A stretch of DNA of 64,000 bases from NCBI GenBank assembly GCA_027625915.1, contig JANTQA010000029.1, positions 2,046,001-2,110,000 of the forward strand, in the 5' to 3' direction. Positions 43,536-55,360 of the stretch are shown piece after piece (position 1 is the stretch's first letter; each line of letters opens with the position of its first letter). Under the pieces are notes generated by a model, which was given only the letters and a program-made list of their open reading frames with translations, made no database searches and was not told where the DNA came from. The stretch is from Anaeramoeba flamelloides. Taxonomy: Eukaryota > Metamonada > Anaeramoebidae. The position numbers and the translations under genes are program-made.

Positions 43536-46202
43536 ATGTTTATAAAGCCGAAAGGATATTTAATTTCACAAGTCTCATTCAATCCGCATCTTCAAAACTT
43601 AAACAACAACTTACCAACAAATTGTTCTCTTTCTGAGAAGGTGGTTGAATGGGTAAAGGAAATCTTACAGGAACCAAATCTGACTGTCGAAGAATTATTG
43701 GCTGTCAACTGCCTCTTCTTATTAAACATTATTAATAGGATTGTTCCTTCAAAAGTGAACAAAGTCTTACGGACGAGTGTGGAAAAAAAACAAGAGATCC
43801 AAAATGTAAATGAGTTTATGCGGACCTTAAAGGATTTGGCTTATACCAAAATTAAAAAGATCAGTCCACAAGATTTTCTGAATAAAGAAACAGAAAACCA
43901 AAAACGAATCTTAAAGTCAATAATTTATTTAAAAACCAGGTACGAAGAAAAAGGAAATTTAAAAGAGTTTTCAAAATCAACAAGAACGTTTTATATTTTG
44001 CAACCAAAAGACTCAACGGAAAATGAAAATAATAATAATAAACGCTTGCAAATTAAACAAAATATTGATTTAAATTCAGAAAACTATTTAAAAACCGAAT
44101 TAGTGAACCCCTACTTGGTTTCTGAAAATTGTGACCTTTCTGAAAATAGTTGGGAATTTGAGAATATTTTCTTTATGGGGAATGAAAAAAAGCTTTCAAT
44201 TTTAAAAGAAAAAAGAACCGAACTTGGAGATCTTTTATCTGTTGACGAAACTACAGACTTTTCTGAAGAGTCTTTAGATTGTTATTCGTCAACAGATGAT
44301 CTGGATGAAAACGGTTGGAATCTAGTTGATTTAAAACAGGCAAAGGAATTAGAAAGTGTTTCTTTATCAAACCCAATCCACACGGGCAAAAAAGAACTTG
44401 GAACCAAAAGTAAAAAAGAAAAAGAAAAAGAAAATGAAAATAACAAAAAAAAAATCAAAAATGAAAACAAAAGGAGAAATGAAAAAGAAAAAAAAAAGAA
44501 TAAAGAACAAAAAAAAGAAAAAGAAAATGAAAAAGAAAATGAAAAAGAAAATGAAAAAGAATCAAAATTGAAATCAAAAATAAAATTGAGTTTGGAATAC
44601 AACCAAAATAGTCAAAAGAAAGGAAAAGATAAGAATAATAACAAAAGAAAACAAATAGTGTTTTCGAGTTCAACCGACTCAAACACGAGTAGTTCTGAAA
44701 ACAATGATTCCGAATCTGAAGAAAATTCAAAACAAAATATTTCACAAAAAAAATCCACCAGTATTGGTTTCGAAGAAAAAAAAGAATTGAAGGATAATAT
44801 CGAATTAATATCAAACCAAGATCTTTATGAAAAAATTGAAATATTTAATCCCAAAAATGATTATATAAAACATGATTTATATCAGTTATTTCAATTAAAA
44901 AACGAATCACAAAGCTCCTCTTATATCTACACATTATTTTTTATATTAAATAAGTTCAATGGTTGGGACAAAAATCATTATCAAAATTCGATTAATTTTA
45001 TTCAACAATTATCGATTAAAAAATATGATCAATTAATTGAAAATGCTTTTTCAAATTGCAAAAATTTAATTAAAATTGGTCATGCGAAATTTCTCATTCA
45101 ATTTCATTTAATGAACCAAGAGCGGGGTCTGTTTTATGATAAGGATGATCAAAACATAGATGATGACGATGAATTAGAAAACAAAGAACCAAATATAATA
45201 AATAATAAACACCAAAAGAAGGTACAAGAAAAAAATGAAGATGAAAACAATATTTTAATTAATAATGAAAAAAATCTTTTAATTAATAACGGCTATATTG
45301 AATTAACCGAAAAAAAATTATATATTTATAAAAATAATATGACTCAAATATTTCACAAAATTAAATTAAGAAATCAAATAAAGTTAGAAATTCATAAGAT
45401 TTATCTGAACAAATTGAATTTAATATTTATTGATGACCAAAAGATTAAAAGGAAATTGAATTTAATTTTTAATTCAGAAATTGAACGATTGAATTTTTTA
45501 ATAATTATTATTAGTTTTTTAAGAAAAAATCCAAAATATTTAAAGAATGACAATAGTATGGAAAATGGGAACAAAAAAAACAAGAAAAGTAAAAATGATC
45601 AAAAGAATAATAATGTTGATGATGTTTTAAAAAAGGGCGGAGAAATAAGTGAGAAAAATATTAAAAATTTTCCAAATTCAAAACCGCCAAATAAACATTT
45701 TATTAAAAAAATGTCATCAATAGACGAAATAAAAGACAAATCAAATATAAAAAAACATCTTAAAGCCTATTATACAAATTCGGGTGTCAATTTTTTAATT
45801 CAGATATTAACCGTGGATGACAATAATAATACGGATAAAAATAATAATAATAAGAAAATGAAAATTATAAATGAAAAAAAGAAAAAGAAAAAGAAAAAGA
45901 AAAAATCGGGGACTTTGAAAAATGGTTATATCAAAATTCGAAAAAATGGATTGAAAATTGGAATCGAAAAGTCGACTGTAGAAAAAATTCAATTTAAAAA
46001 TTCACCAATGATTTTTAAATTCCCGAAAAATAGAGTAAAATTTAACATACAATGGAACAACACTAGAAGCTGTAGAACAACAAAAGAATCATCAATTATA
46101 TTGGTTTGTCAAAGAACTTCAGAAAGAAGTTTAATTATTAAATCAATTTATTATTTTTTTAAAATGTGGAAAAAAAATCAGAAAAGTAAAAAATTTTGGT
46201 AA
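43536..46202 (+). CDS. CH-domain protein with two PH-like domains (intronless)
   Basis: 888 aa from ATG 43536; the frame is open further upstream but without another ATG, so this start is preferred. A calponin-homology (CH) domain lies at about residues 26-135: LPTNCSLSEKVVEWVKEIL, L-L-N-I-I-N-R-I-V-P, and KISPQDFLNK before NQKRILKSI. Acidic and Lys/Glu/Asn-rich low complexity follows (residues about 230-420, with K-E-N-E minisatellite repeats at 44517-44562). Then come a helical region (about 427-538; LYEKIEIFNPKND, NKFNGWDKNHYQN), a PH-like beta domain (about 569-666; GYIELTEKKLYIYKN) and a second PH-like domain (about 790-881; GTLKNGYIKIRKNGLKIGI). CH domains bind actin or microtubules and PH domains bind phosphoinositides, so a membrane-cytoskeleton adaptor is plausible. 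The domain order is not one I recognise from a named family. Confidence 0.85.
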   Translation: MFIKPKGYLISQVSFNPHLQNLNNNLPTNCSLSEKVVEWVKEILQEPNLTVEELLAVNCLFLLNIINRIVPSKVNKVLRTSVEKKQEIQNVNEFMRTLKDLAYTKIKKISPQDFLNKETENQKRILKSIIYLKTRYEEKGNLKEFSKSTRTFYILQPKDSTENENNNNKRLQIKQNIDLNSENYLKTELVNPYLVSENCDLSENSWEFENIFFMGNEKKLSILKEKRTELGDLLSVDETTDFSEESLDCYSSTDDLDENGWNLVDLKQAKELESVSLSNPIHTGKKELGTKSKKEKEKENENNKKKIKNENKRRNEKEKKKNKEQKKEKENEKENEKENEKESKLKSKIKLSLEYNQNSQKKGKDKNNNKRKQIVFSSSTDSNTSSSENNDSESEENSKQNISQKKSTSIGFEEKKELKDNIELISNQDLYEKIEIFNPKNDYIKHDLYQLFQLKNESQSSSYIYTLFFILNKFNGWDKNHYQNSINFIQQLSIKKYDQLIENAFSNCKNLIKIGHAKFLIQFHLMNQERGLFYDKDDQNIDDDDELENKEPNIINNKHQKKVQEKNEDENNILINNEKNLLINNGYIELTEKKLYIYKNNMTQIFHKIKLRNQIKLEIHKIYLNKLNLIFIDDQKIKRKLNLIFNSEIERLNFLIIIISFLRKNPKYLKNDNSMENGNKKNKKSKNDQKNNNVDDVLKKGGEISEKNIKNFPNSKPPNKHFIKKMSSIDEIKDKSNIKKHLKAYYTNSGVNFLIQILTVDDNNNTDKNNNNKKMKIINEKKKKKKKKKKSGTLKNGYIKIRKNGLKIGIEKSTVEKIQFKNSPMIFKFPKNRVKFNIQWNNTRSCRTTKESSIILVCQRTSERSLIIKSIYYFFKMWKKNQKSKKFW

Positions 46203-48664
46203 CAATATTTTCTAGGATATGATTTTTAATTCTTAGATTTTTTTTTTAATTTTAGAAATATTCTTTATCAAACAAACTTTATTATATTTCTATGAAATGG
46301 CTTTCTTTTTTTTCTTTTTCTTTTTTCCTTCTTTTTGAGAAAGCTTTTTTGTAATTCTTTAATTCTAATCTGAAATATTTATTCTTTATTTTTAATCTAA
46401 TAATATAATTGAATGGAATAGTGTTTTTTTTTTTTAATAAATAAAACAAAAATCTTGTAGAGATTCTATTTTTTTATTTTTTTTTTTTGTAAAATGTGTT
46501 TCAACTTATGAAATGGATGTGTTAACTACATTAAAGGAATTAATTAATTTTAGTCTATTTTTTGAAATTCAAATTTTAACATGTTTCGATGATAGAATAA
46601 AAAAAGTAACCTATTATTTTGTTTGAGAAATAAGTTAATTCTTGAAAATGGGAAAATACATATTTTCGTTTAAATGTTGAAAAGTCTTGATTTTGGATAA
46701 AAAAAAATTTTTTTTTTTTTGTTATTATTTATTTAATTATAAATATTTCAATTCAAATATCAACCAATAAAACTAATAAAGGCATAGGTGAAAAAATAAA
46801 TTTAAATTTGGATTTTTTTCCATTTTCTCCTATTAGCTGAATCTATTTATATTGGATAGAAGAATGATAATACATAAAAGATCAAGTGATTACTTGTTAA
46901 TGTTGTGACACTGAAACACGAAAGTATGAGTAACTTGAAAATAAAAGCGAAAAGGCAAAGACAAAAATGATCAAAAATTTAAAGCAAATCGTTTCAAAAA
47001 GAAAAAAGAAATTACTGTAATTGAGCAATAATCCCACTAATGGATATTGGCGATTACTTATCAAATTAAAGAAATTACACCAAATGTATATGGCTGTATA
47101 TTTGTGATTCTTAATTAAAGATAGTATTTTTTTTTTTTTTTTTTTTGGATTTTTTATGAATCCATTCTTATAAACCCTTTTTAATTTTAATTTTTTTTTT
47201 TTTTCATTTTTCCTTTTTTTGCTTTTAACTTTTTAAATAAAAAACAAAAAACTTGGGTGTGTCTTTCCCTTGAATACTCGTAAAATTTCTGATTTTATAC
47301 TTGATTAATCTTTGAGGAAATTTAAGTAAAAGAACATTTAGAGTTACATTTACACTTCTTACATCAATAATAATAATCATAAATTTTAAATTTGAACGAA
47401 ATTTAAACAAAAATTTAATACAGAAATTCAGATAAATTTAAAAAAAATTTTTTTGTTTAAAGTTATAAAAAAGTTATTTTTAGGTTTTAAAAAATTGCAA
47501 AAAAAAATTATAGAGTAATTTTCAATTCACAAGAATTTTTTTTAACAGATGGTAGAGTCTTATTCTCAAGAATCCTGGTAACAATTATATCATATTTCTC
47601 AGAAAAAAAATGATTTTCAATTACGAGTGTAAAGGAATTTCAGTAAAAACTTCAAGAAAGTGTTTTTTGAAGATATCAAATTTCATATATGAACAAAAAC
47701 AGAGTTTAGAACTAGAATTTTTATATTTTTTATTAATTTTTAATTGTTAAAAATATACTTAATCAAATAATAATTGTAAGTCAAATGACCCCAAATAAAA
47801 AGATTTTTTATTTTAAAATCATAAATATTACAAGAAAAAAAAATTCCTATTTATATTAATATTTATCTTAAGGAAGCATATTTATGCGATTTTAGCAATT
47901 AAAGATTCACAAACTAATAAAACTTTTACTTCTAAACTCTTCATTATTCCTTCTTATTATCTTAATATAAAATCTAATTTGTGTTCAATAGGATATATAA
48001 ATCCAAATCGATTTTTGAGAGTAACTTTTTATTTATTTGAATTAAATAGTAAATTATAAAAGAAATTAATTCAAAATTTATACAATTGTTATTAAATTTA
48101 TTTTTTTTAATGGGAATATTTATTCAAAAATAATCTTGATTTTTTTCTTCTTGTTCTAAGACAACATCCAATCGACTACGAAATAGTATACCTAAGTTCA
48201 AATTAATTTTGAATGTAAATCTCTTGATATTTTCAAGAAAAATTTGAATTTTGATTGAATTTTGTTGAAAATTTTTTGTTATTTTCTTATTTTTTTGGGA
48301 TTTTTTTTGTTTTTTTTATGATAAAATAATTTCTTAAAAAAATTTACTCTATTTTACGAGATAAATTTTGCAATTTGATCCTTCATTTTTAGAATTTCTT
48401 TTTATAATAATAGAACTTTAAGAAACCAATACCAAATTTGATCAACATTTATTGCGAGTTTCTTTGATCGTTTAAAGTTTCAGCTGTCTTGGAAAAAGAA
48501 ATTAGCCTAATATTTTGAGGTACATTATCAAAAAGTCTTCTACATCAGGTTTATTTTGATAACAGTAAATAATAAATAATGATTAATGGTTGTTAATTCC
48601 TTTTGCCATCTTTCTGATCTGTGGTGTTAATTATATTTTCTTTGAAAGAAAGATCTTTCTGTAA
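46203..48664. other. Intergenic region
   Basis: Holds dispersed repeat copy 5 (46856-47360). The rest is AT-rich with poly-T tracts; nothing coding seen. Confidence 0.6.
46856..47360 (+). repeat. Dispersed repeat of about 520 bp, copy 5
   Basis: Begins near ATAGAAGAATGATAATACAT and carries AAAGTATGAGTAACTTGAAA like copy 2. Right end GAGTTACATTTACACTTCTT. Confidence 0.6.
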
Positions 48665-49030
48665 ATGAATCGAGTTTTTCTTTTTCATTTTTTTATTTTT
48701 TATTTACTTTTTGCTATGGCACAAAATATTGTATCCATCATTTGTTTTCTTTTATGTTTTACTTTTGTTGCACAAACAATTGGAACAACAATTTCAAAGA
48801 AAGTCTCTTCAACAGAGCCACCACAACTCAATTCTCAATATTTAATAATTAGTGGAATACTCTCTATTGCTTGTTGTATTTTGGGCTTTATAACTTCGAA
48901 TAACAAATTCAAAACTATCCATATCAGCAAAAATTATGAATACAAAATCAACAAGTATCAAAAAAAAACTAGATTAGGCTTTGCTGTTTTTAATCACCGA
49001 GGAAGATTAATTTTTGACCCAAAAAAATAA
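48665..49030 (+). CDS. Small membrane protein, two helices
   Basis: 121 aa if the first ATG is used; the second (48716, M-A-Q-N-I) gives 104 aa. I slightly prefer the second, because the codons between them are an untranslated-looking poly-T tract. Hydrophobic segments NIVSIICFLLCFTFVAQTIG and YLIISGILSIACCILGFI flank a loop containing SKKVSSTEPPQLNSQ, and a basic tail follows, ending RRGRLIFDPKK-like (H-R-G-R-L-I-F). The loop-helix pattern faintly recalls KRTCAP2/OST accessory subunits (STE then a G-rich helix), but the third helix of that family is absent, so I make no assignment. Codon composition is better than random intergenic frames, supporting a real gene. Confidence 0.6.
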   Translation: MNRVFLFHFFIFYLLFAMAQNIVSIICFLLCFTFVAQTIGTTISKKVSSTEPPQLNSQYLIISGILSIACCILGFITSNNKFKTIHISKNYEYKINKYQKKTRLGFAVFNHRGRLIFDPKK

Positions 49031-49331
49031 ATGTTGCCATGAATAACATAAAACAAACAGAAAGATTATTTTGAAATCAATCCACTTTCAAACAATAATA
49101 AAATTAGTATAAATTAAAACACTTTTTTCAACAATTCTCTTTATTTTTATTTTTACTTTTTCTTTTCTTCTTTAATTTGGATCTGTTTTTTAATTTTCAA
49201 AAAAAAACAAAAAGCAAAAAGAAAAAAAAATTTAGAACTTCAAACGATTTGTTTCAAATAGCAGGAAACATTATTATTTTAAAATTTTGAACCATTCAAT
49301 TTCTTACTCCAACATTAAATAATAAAAAAAA

Positions 49332-49380
49332 AAGAAAAGAAAAGAAAAGAAAAGATAAGAAAAGAAAAGATAAGAAAGGA
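49332..49380. repeat. AAAAG microsatellite
   Basis: About nine imperfect AAAAG/ATAAG units in tandem. Confidence 0.9.
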
Positions 49381-52300
49381 ATAACAACAACCTTTTTTTT
49401 GAAATTTTTTGATTGGCCAACATGTTGTAAATTGTTTTCAATACCAAACAAACAGAATAACCTCAAATATTGGAAAAGCTTTTTAGTCTCGAATTGTCGC
49501 ATCTGTTCTTGTCTTTAAAACATTTTTTTTCAAAAATTTCATATCCTTTTTTTTTTCTTATCTTTTCTTTACCTTTTCTTTTATTTCCCAAATTTACTCC
49601 TAATTGAAAATTGTTACTTAAAGCACAAAGCCAACGAATTTAACCTAGCTTAACAAAAGAGGTTTTTGAAATTCAAATGCACTCTCTAAAATTTGTCCTT
49701 TGAAAAATAAAGTGTTTTTTATGAGATTTATGTCGCAATAAGAGTGACTAAAATTAAAGTTTATTGCAATAAGGAAACGAAACCATTTGAGAGTTCTCTG
49801 TTTAAAATGGCTCGAAACATTTGCTTTTTTAAATAGAACAACAGTTAACTAACCAATAGTTTGACGAACAAATATCTGTGTTAATGTAATTCTTAAAAAA
49901 GTGTTAACAAAATTTTTATAATCAAGACCAAACAATCTTCAATTTACTTTTCATTTAAGGGATTTATGGATATTTTTGATCACACCTCTTGAAAGATTTC
50001 AATCGAAGGAAGAATGAAAAAAGATTACCTTGTGTTGAATGTGGCAACAGAGTTATTTTGGTTATTTTTTTGTTGATACCAAAGCCAAAAAAACTGATAA
50101 AATATAACCTTTTTTCTAGGAATATTTATATTGGTTATTTCCAGAAAAAAGATCTTTCTTAAAGAATACTCTACTGGTTATGAGGATTATTGTTTTTTTT
50201 GTTTTTTGTGTTTTTTTGAAAAATAAAAAGCTGAGTTTTTGGTTAAAGTGTCTAAATATTAAAAAATGAAATAGGAAGAAGAGTAGAATAAATGTCATTT
50301 TTCAATAGATTTTAATAAACCAGTTATCCCTCAAGTTCAACAATTCTAAAATTCAGGCGATTTACTAATTATTTAAATAAATATTATTATATAATAGATA
50401 AAAACTCAAATAATTTTTTTCTTTTATGTTTAAAATATGAAAAAATGAAAATTATAGAAAATATTGATCATTTTTTATGGGTATTTCCTTCCGATGAATT
50501 AGGTAGATAAATATTTCATAATAAATTAAAAGAAATAAATCTCAATGAAATAATATTACACTGTGATAATTCGTTATTATTTTCATTGATTGATAATTGT
50601 GAAATTTAGGATTTCGCACTTAAATTTCCAAAAAGTAATTTAAGTCTAAGGGTAACTAGAGTGTACTTTATACTTCTTCAATAATAAAAAAAAAAAAAAA
50701 GAAATTTTCCTCTTTTTTCGAAAATTCGAATTAATTTCAATTTGAACAAAATTGTTTTATTATGATTCATTTAACTGTTTTAACTGTTTCAAAAATCTTG
50801 AATTTAGGTTTATTTATAATAATATATAAATTGAATAATTCTCCATAAAAATAGAAAAAAGTTAATTTTTAAACAAAAGGTATTTGACGAATAATTCTTT
50901 CTCTTTTTTTTTTTTTAGAATTATTAATTTGAATTTTTTTATTTATTTGAAAATATTTAAATTAAAATTCAAAAATAAATAAAGTGTGTTGATATTTTTC
51001 AATCTTTGGGTTATTAATAACTCACTGTAAGAATTAAGATTATGTTATTATTTATAGATTATAAATAATCAAATTTAAAAATTTTTTTAGGTTGTGAGTT
51101 CAATTTTACTGGTCTTTTTAAAAAGTTTTTTGGCAGAATATTTAATTTAATGTTTGGTTGTTTTTCTTATATTCATTTATTCGACTATCATAAAAAATTA
51201 ATTATAAAATCTTTGAAGCAAAAAATTATATTTTTTTCAATGTTCAAATAATAATATTCATTTTTATGTAATGAAGTGCATTTTTCATATTGGATTTAAT
51301 CGAAAAATTGTGGTTACATTTTTAAGTCTATTTTGGTAAACTTTCATAACAGAGAATTTGATTTCTTTCTTGTTCAAGAAAATATGTTTTTTTTAAAAAA
51401 TAATTCAGAAATGTTGGATTTCGAACTTTTGAAAAATAAGAAAAATAGATAAAACTTTTAAAAAAAATAATTTAAATTATGGCAAATCTCATTAAAAGGA
51501 AGTTGACTCTTTTGGTTAATCAGATTTTTACTTCATTTTTCAATTTCAAGATGATGAAATTGTTTTTGAAGAATTGACTATGAGATTTACAAGTAAATTT
51601 TTTTATTTAACTAGTCTCAAGGTTTTCAATATATGAAATTTGAAAAAAATATTATCATGTATTGGGAGTGAATACTTGTTATTTTGGTTCTTTGATGATC
51701 GATCCCCACTTCTGGTATTATTTTAAATTGAAACTCTTTTGCTGGTTGAAAAAATGAATTTCTTTTTTTTTTATCCAAAATCCGAATTGAAATGTGAAAA
51801 ATGAGTAAGCTGGTATGTAAATTTTGAATGAATTTTGAGCTTTGGGTCGTTGATTGAAATCTTCGTTTCCCTTCCGTCCAATTAACTAAAATAAAAATAA
51901 AAATTTTGCGATTGAGAGAAAAATATTGGAAAGAGAAAAATAGTGGGAAAGCAATTTTAATTGGGAACATTACTGAAAATCATTTTTATAATTTCAATTG
52001 TTTGTGAAATAAATAAAGAAAATAACAATAATATACTTCTTAGAATAAGGATTAATGTCACTCTACTTTTTCAAAACCTTATCTCTTATAATCTAAAGCA
52101 AGTTTAAAAATTACCATTTTCAGAATTAATAGTAAACTTTACTAAAACTTGGATTTTTGTTAAAATAGCATGATCTACTTTAGTTATCAACCATTAAAAT
52201 GAGTATTCTAGACACACCACAGATTAATGAACTTGGAACACAGTTAGTCCTGGATTTATATAAAATTCACCTAGTTATCAATAGGATTTGATTTTCAATT

Positions 52301-52528
52301 TTACTAATGTTCACATTTAAAAATAGTGTCCAACCATTTTTCCGTGTCCAACTTTTTTCGCTCAACAGTTATAAAAAAACCAAACCAAATCAAACCAAAC
52401 CTAAAGAAAAATTTAATTGATAACCCAAAAATCAAAATTTTTCAACAACTTATGTTCCAGTTTACTCGTTTTTCACATTTCAATTCTTATCTTGGAAAAA
52501 AAAAAAAATAAATTTATTTTTTAAGTAT

Positions 52529-52701
52529 TACTGGTATTTGGATAATTAACCTACAAAAGTTTCACTTTATATTCCATATTTTTCTTTATAGATAGAATTA
52601 TTTCAAACAATTAGGTTTCAATTTGGTACTCTATCTCTATTTGAAAAGATAAATTGAAAAGGAAGTGAAAATTTTTCCCCTTTAGAATTCAAATACCAGT
52701 A
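52529..52701. mobile_element. 172-bp TIR element (ACTGGTATTT family), copy 2
   Basis: Left end TACTGGTATTTGGATAATTA; right end (reverse complement) TACTGGTATTTGAATTCTAA, continuing into GGGGAAAAATTTTCACTTCC. Length matches the copy at 14899-15070. Confidence 0.65.
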
Positions 52702-53174
52702 TAAAATCAATATTAAAAGTAATACCGAGTTGAAAATCGATCACATAAGAACCAAAACAACAAGCCACCACCCCCAATAGATAATATTATTTTTTCTTAT
52801 TTCAGAGATTGAAAAACTGAAACATATTTTGAAAAAAAAAAATCTTTTTCTCCTTAAAATTTGATTATTTAAATTTTTCGAATAACCTTTAGTCAAAATC
52901 TGTAAAAAGGGAACATTATTTTTTTCAAAACTCTATCTCATGTTGAAGTGTTTTGATATAAATTAAATAATACAATGTTGATTCATCTTTTCAAAAATTA
53001 ATTGTCAGTCAAGGTAAAAAACCTTTTTTAATCAAATATCTTTTAAATCACTTTGACAAACCAATTTGTTGTGATTTGAAAGTTTCTCCCTTTTTTTTTC
53101 ACAATAAAACAACATCACAATAACGTCACAAAAACCAAGTAAAAAGCAAAAAAGAGTTTTTCGAAATATTTTTG

Positions 53175-53622
53175 CACGACAAGAATAGCACAATCCATAC
53201 AAATACTTTCAAGACTTTTTCGAACTTTCAGGCTTACAGTATGCGAGATTTCAGTTTCTGATATTCTTTCATATTTTTTCAAATATCAAATACTTGAAAC
53301 AAACTTTTGTAAGCCAAAAAAAGGGGATAAAATTTTCAATTAACAAAAGATAGCATTTTGAATTTAATTGAAATTTTGGAAAGTTATCTAAAAGAAAAAT
53401 ATTTGTAAACTTTCAATAACCTGAAACTCTTTTTATGAAAACCAAAAATTGGAAAGTTGTTGAAATTACATGTTTTTAAAAGTTTAACTTGTAAAAACTT
53501 TGAAATTAAAAGTTGTTGCATTGTGATCTTCTAATTCCTTTCAAAATTTGGATAAATTTCAAAAAAACAATGTGTTGATAAGGAAAAAAAGTGACTACAA
53601 TTTTTGTGCTATTCTTGTCGTG
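53175..53622. repeat. Perfect 19-bp inverted repeat upstream of the 7TM gene
   Basis: CACGACAAGAATAGCACAA (53175-53193) and its exact reverse complement TTGTGCTATTCTTGTCGTG (53604-53622), 410 bp apart. The right arm ends 85 bp before the ATG at 53707. It could be the ends of a small mobile element or a paired regulatory site. Confidence 0.7.
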
Positions 53623-53706
53623 TGAGGGGTTTCCAAAATCCATTTTTCTTACATTTTGTTAATTCTCAAATTCTTATCCCAAATTCCAAAATCAAAGTGC
53701 CATTAA

Positions 53707-54708
53707 ATGAGAAACGAAACAGTCCATTATGGAAACTGCAAAACAAGCACTGGTCAGGCTGTTCAATGTGTGTGCTTAGCGTCAAGTTTCAAAGTCCGAG
53801 AAATAATCTTTGGTCTCCTATTTATACTGTTGCTTCTAGCGTCGATCTATTTACTTTTCAAGGCATTTTCGCTACCGAAAAGCCATAAACTCTTGTTAAA
53901 CATTCGGGTTGTTCGTATCTTTTCGCTGTCGATCATTGTTTTGATTTCGATCATTAGTGCGTTTTATTATTTGTATGATCCACACTCGTGCCACTACCGT
54001 TTCAACACCGTCCTCAATGACTTTTTTTATGGATTACCAAAATTGTTCAGTGTTTATCTTGGAACCATTGTTGTCTTATGGTGGATAGATTTGTTACAAA
54101 CACAAAAAACACGATCGCTCAACATGACTTTCACAAAGAAAGTGCAAAGGCTGATGATCCTTTTTGTCTTTTTCACAACCGTAATGGAAATAATTACAAC
54201 GCCCTTATGGAAAAATAAAACTTTGTGGTTCGTTTATATGATTTATATAAATATAGTATTGGTTATCATTGCCATTGCGTTTGCCATTGTACTTCTTAGT
54301 CTCATGAAGCGTTTTTTCAAGGCCAGAAGCCAAGGCAAGATGCAAGCAGAAATTAAGAAGTTATATCTTAAAGTAATCATAATTTCTGTGATCTGCCTCC
54401 TTGTTTTATTACAGGAATCAGTGACATCAATAATTTCAATATCAACAAGCTGTTTTAAAACAGTGACTTGCTCGTCCACTACAGAATTTGTATGGTCGAT
54501 TGATCAAATCATTATTTTGACAATCAATTTAATAATATGCCAAACAGGGATTTCCCGTGTGAAGCCGAACGAAAAGAATTTTAAAAACATTACAAACAAT
54601 AATGATTCCTTTTCAGATTCTGACGATTACGAAGGTGTTGTTGATTCAGAGGGTTATGATAATTCTGATCAAAGTGTTGATGAAAATGGTTATCTTATCA
54701 AAAAATAA
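53707..54708 (+). CDS. Seven-helix membrane protein, THH1/TOM1/TOM3-like
   Basis: 333 aa, intronless. A short Cys-containing N-terminus (GNCKTSTGQAVQCVC) precedes seven hydrophobic segments at about residues 33-51, 68-90, 106-130, 148-168, 173-200, 220-244 and 262-284, then a 45-residue acidic tail with repeated G-Y/D-Y motifs (DSDDYEGVVDSEGYDNSD). The region RVVRIFSLSIIVLISIISAF, then a D-P loop and LPKLFSVYLGTIVVLWWIDL, recalls the THH1/TOM1/TOM3 family of 7TM proteins known from plants and protists. The match is from memory and moderate; a GPCR-like 7TM protein of another class remains possible. ATG 53707 is in frame and gives a complete first loop. Confidence 0.75.
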   Translation: MRNETVHYGNCKTSTGQAVQCVCLASSFKVREIIFGLLFILLLLASIYLLFKAFSLPKSHKLLLNIRVVRIFSLSIIVLISIISAFYYLYDPHSCHYRFNTVLNDFFYGLPKLFSVYLGTIVVLWWIDLLQTQKTRSLNMTFTKKVQRLMILFVFFTTVMEIITTPLWKNKTLWFVYMIYINIVLVIIAIAFAIVLLSLMKRFFKARSQGKMQAEIKKLYLKVIIISVICLLVLLQESVTSIISISTSCFKTVTCSSTTEFVWSIDQIIILTINLIICQTGISRVKPNEKNFKNITNNNDSFSDSDDYEGVVDSEGYDNSDQSVDENGYLIKK

Positions 54709-55360
54709 TCAAAGTATTGAATACTATTTTGTAAATGTTAATGATGATCCTAATTTGAATTTTTATATTCAATTTTTTGAAAATTAATTTCTTTTGATTA
54801 TAGACTGTTGGCTTTTGATTATTGGTTATTGATTGCTGATCGTCTATTATTGAACATTGATTATAAAGTGTTTTGTTCATTAAATATAGCCTTATAACAT
54901 GGGGAGAATGTATTTTTTTTAAGGGGGGTAGGTACATTTTACAAATTTTAAGTACAACAGTATTTGCAAAATTGAATTTTTAAATACTTTCTTTAACTGA
55001 ATACATTAATGTTTAAATGAAAAGAAGGGTAGAATATATCCTAGTATAATATATTTAAACATAAATCAAAAATGGAAATCAAATAAATTAAAAAATTATA
55101 AAGAATAAATAAATTAAAATTAAATTCATTTATTGATCTTATGTTTAATATTTAATATACTTGCTTCTTCTTTAATTTGGTTTTATTTTTTATCTCTGAA
55201 TGGAAAAACTTTTTTTTTTTGCAAAATTTTTAACAAATGACTTAATTTTTTTTACGAAAGAAATTCCCAAATGAATTTTTATAAATCCTATTTTCTATTT
55301 AATTTGTCTAATTCTTATTTGGTTCAGAAAATCAGGATATTTTTTAATTTACTTTTTCGA

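Larger units (their letters stand above)
49031..53706. other. Intergenic region
   Basis: Contains an AAAAG pentanucleotide run (49332-49380), a right-end fragment of the dispersed repeat (about 50640-50690), a 172-bp TIR element (52529-52701) and a perfect 19-bp inverted repeat pair (53175, 53604) just upstream of the 7TM gene. A 114-codon minus frame at 51626-51970 has no recognisable features. Confidence 0.55.

Noticed and set aside
44282-44814. Minus-strand Ser/Phe-rich frames
   Set aside because: They are complements of the Lys/Glu-rich low-complexity part of the CH-domain gene.
51626-51970. 114-codon minus-strand frame
   Set aside because: No family resemblance or domain pattern, Phe/Ile-rich from T-rich DNA; kept out for lack of support.
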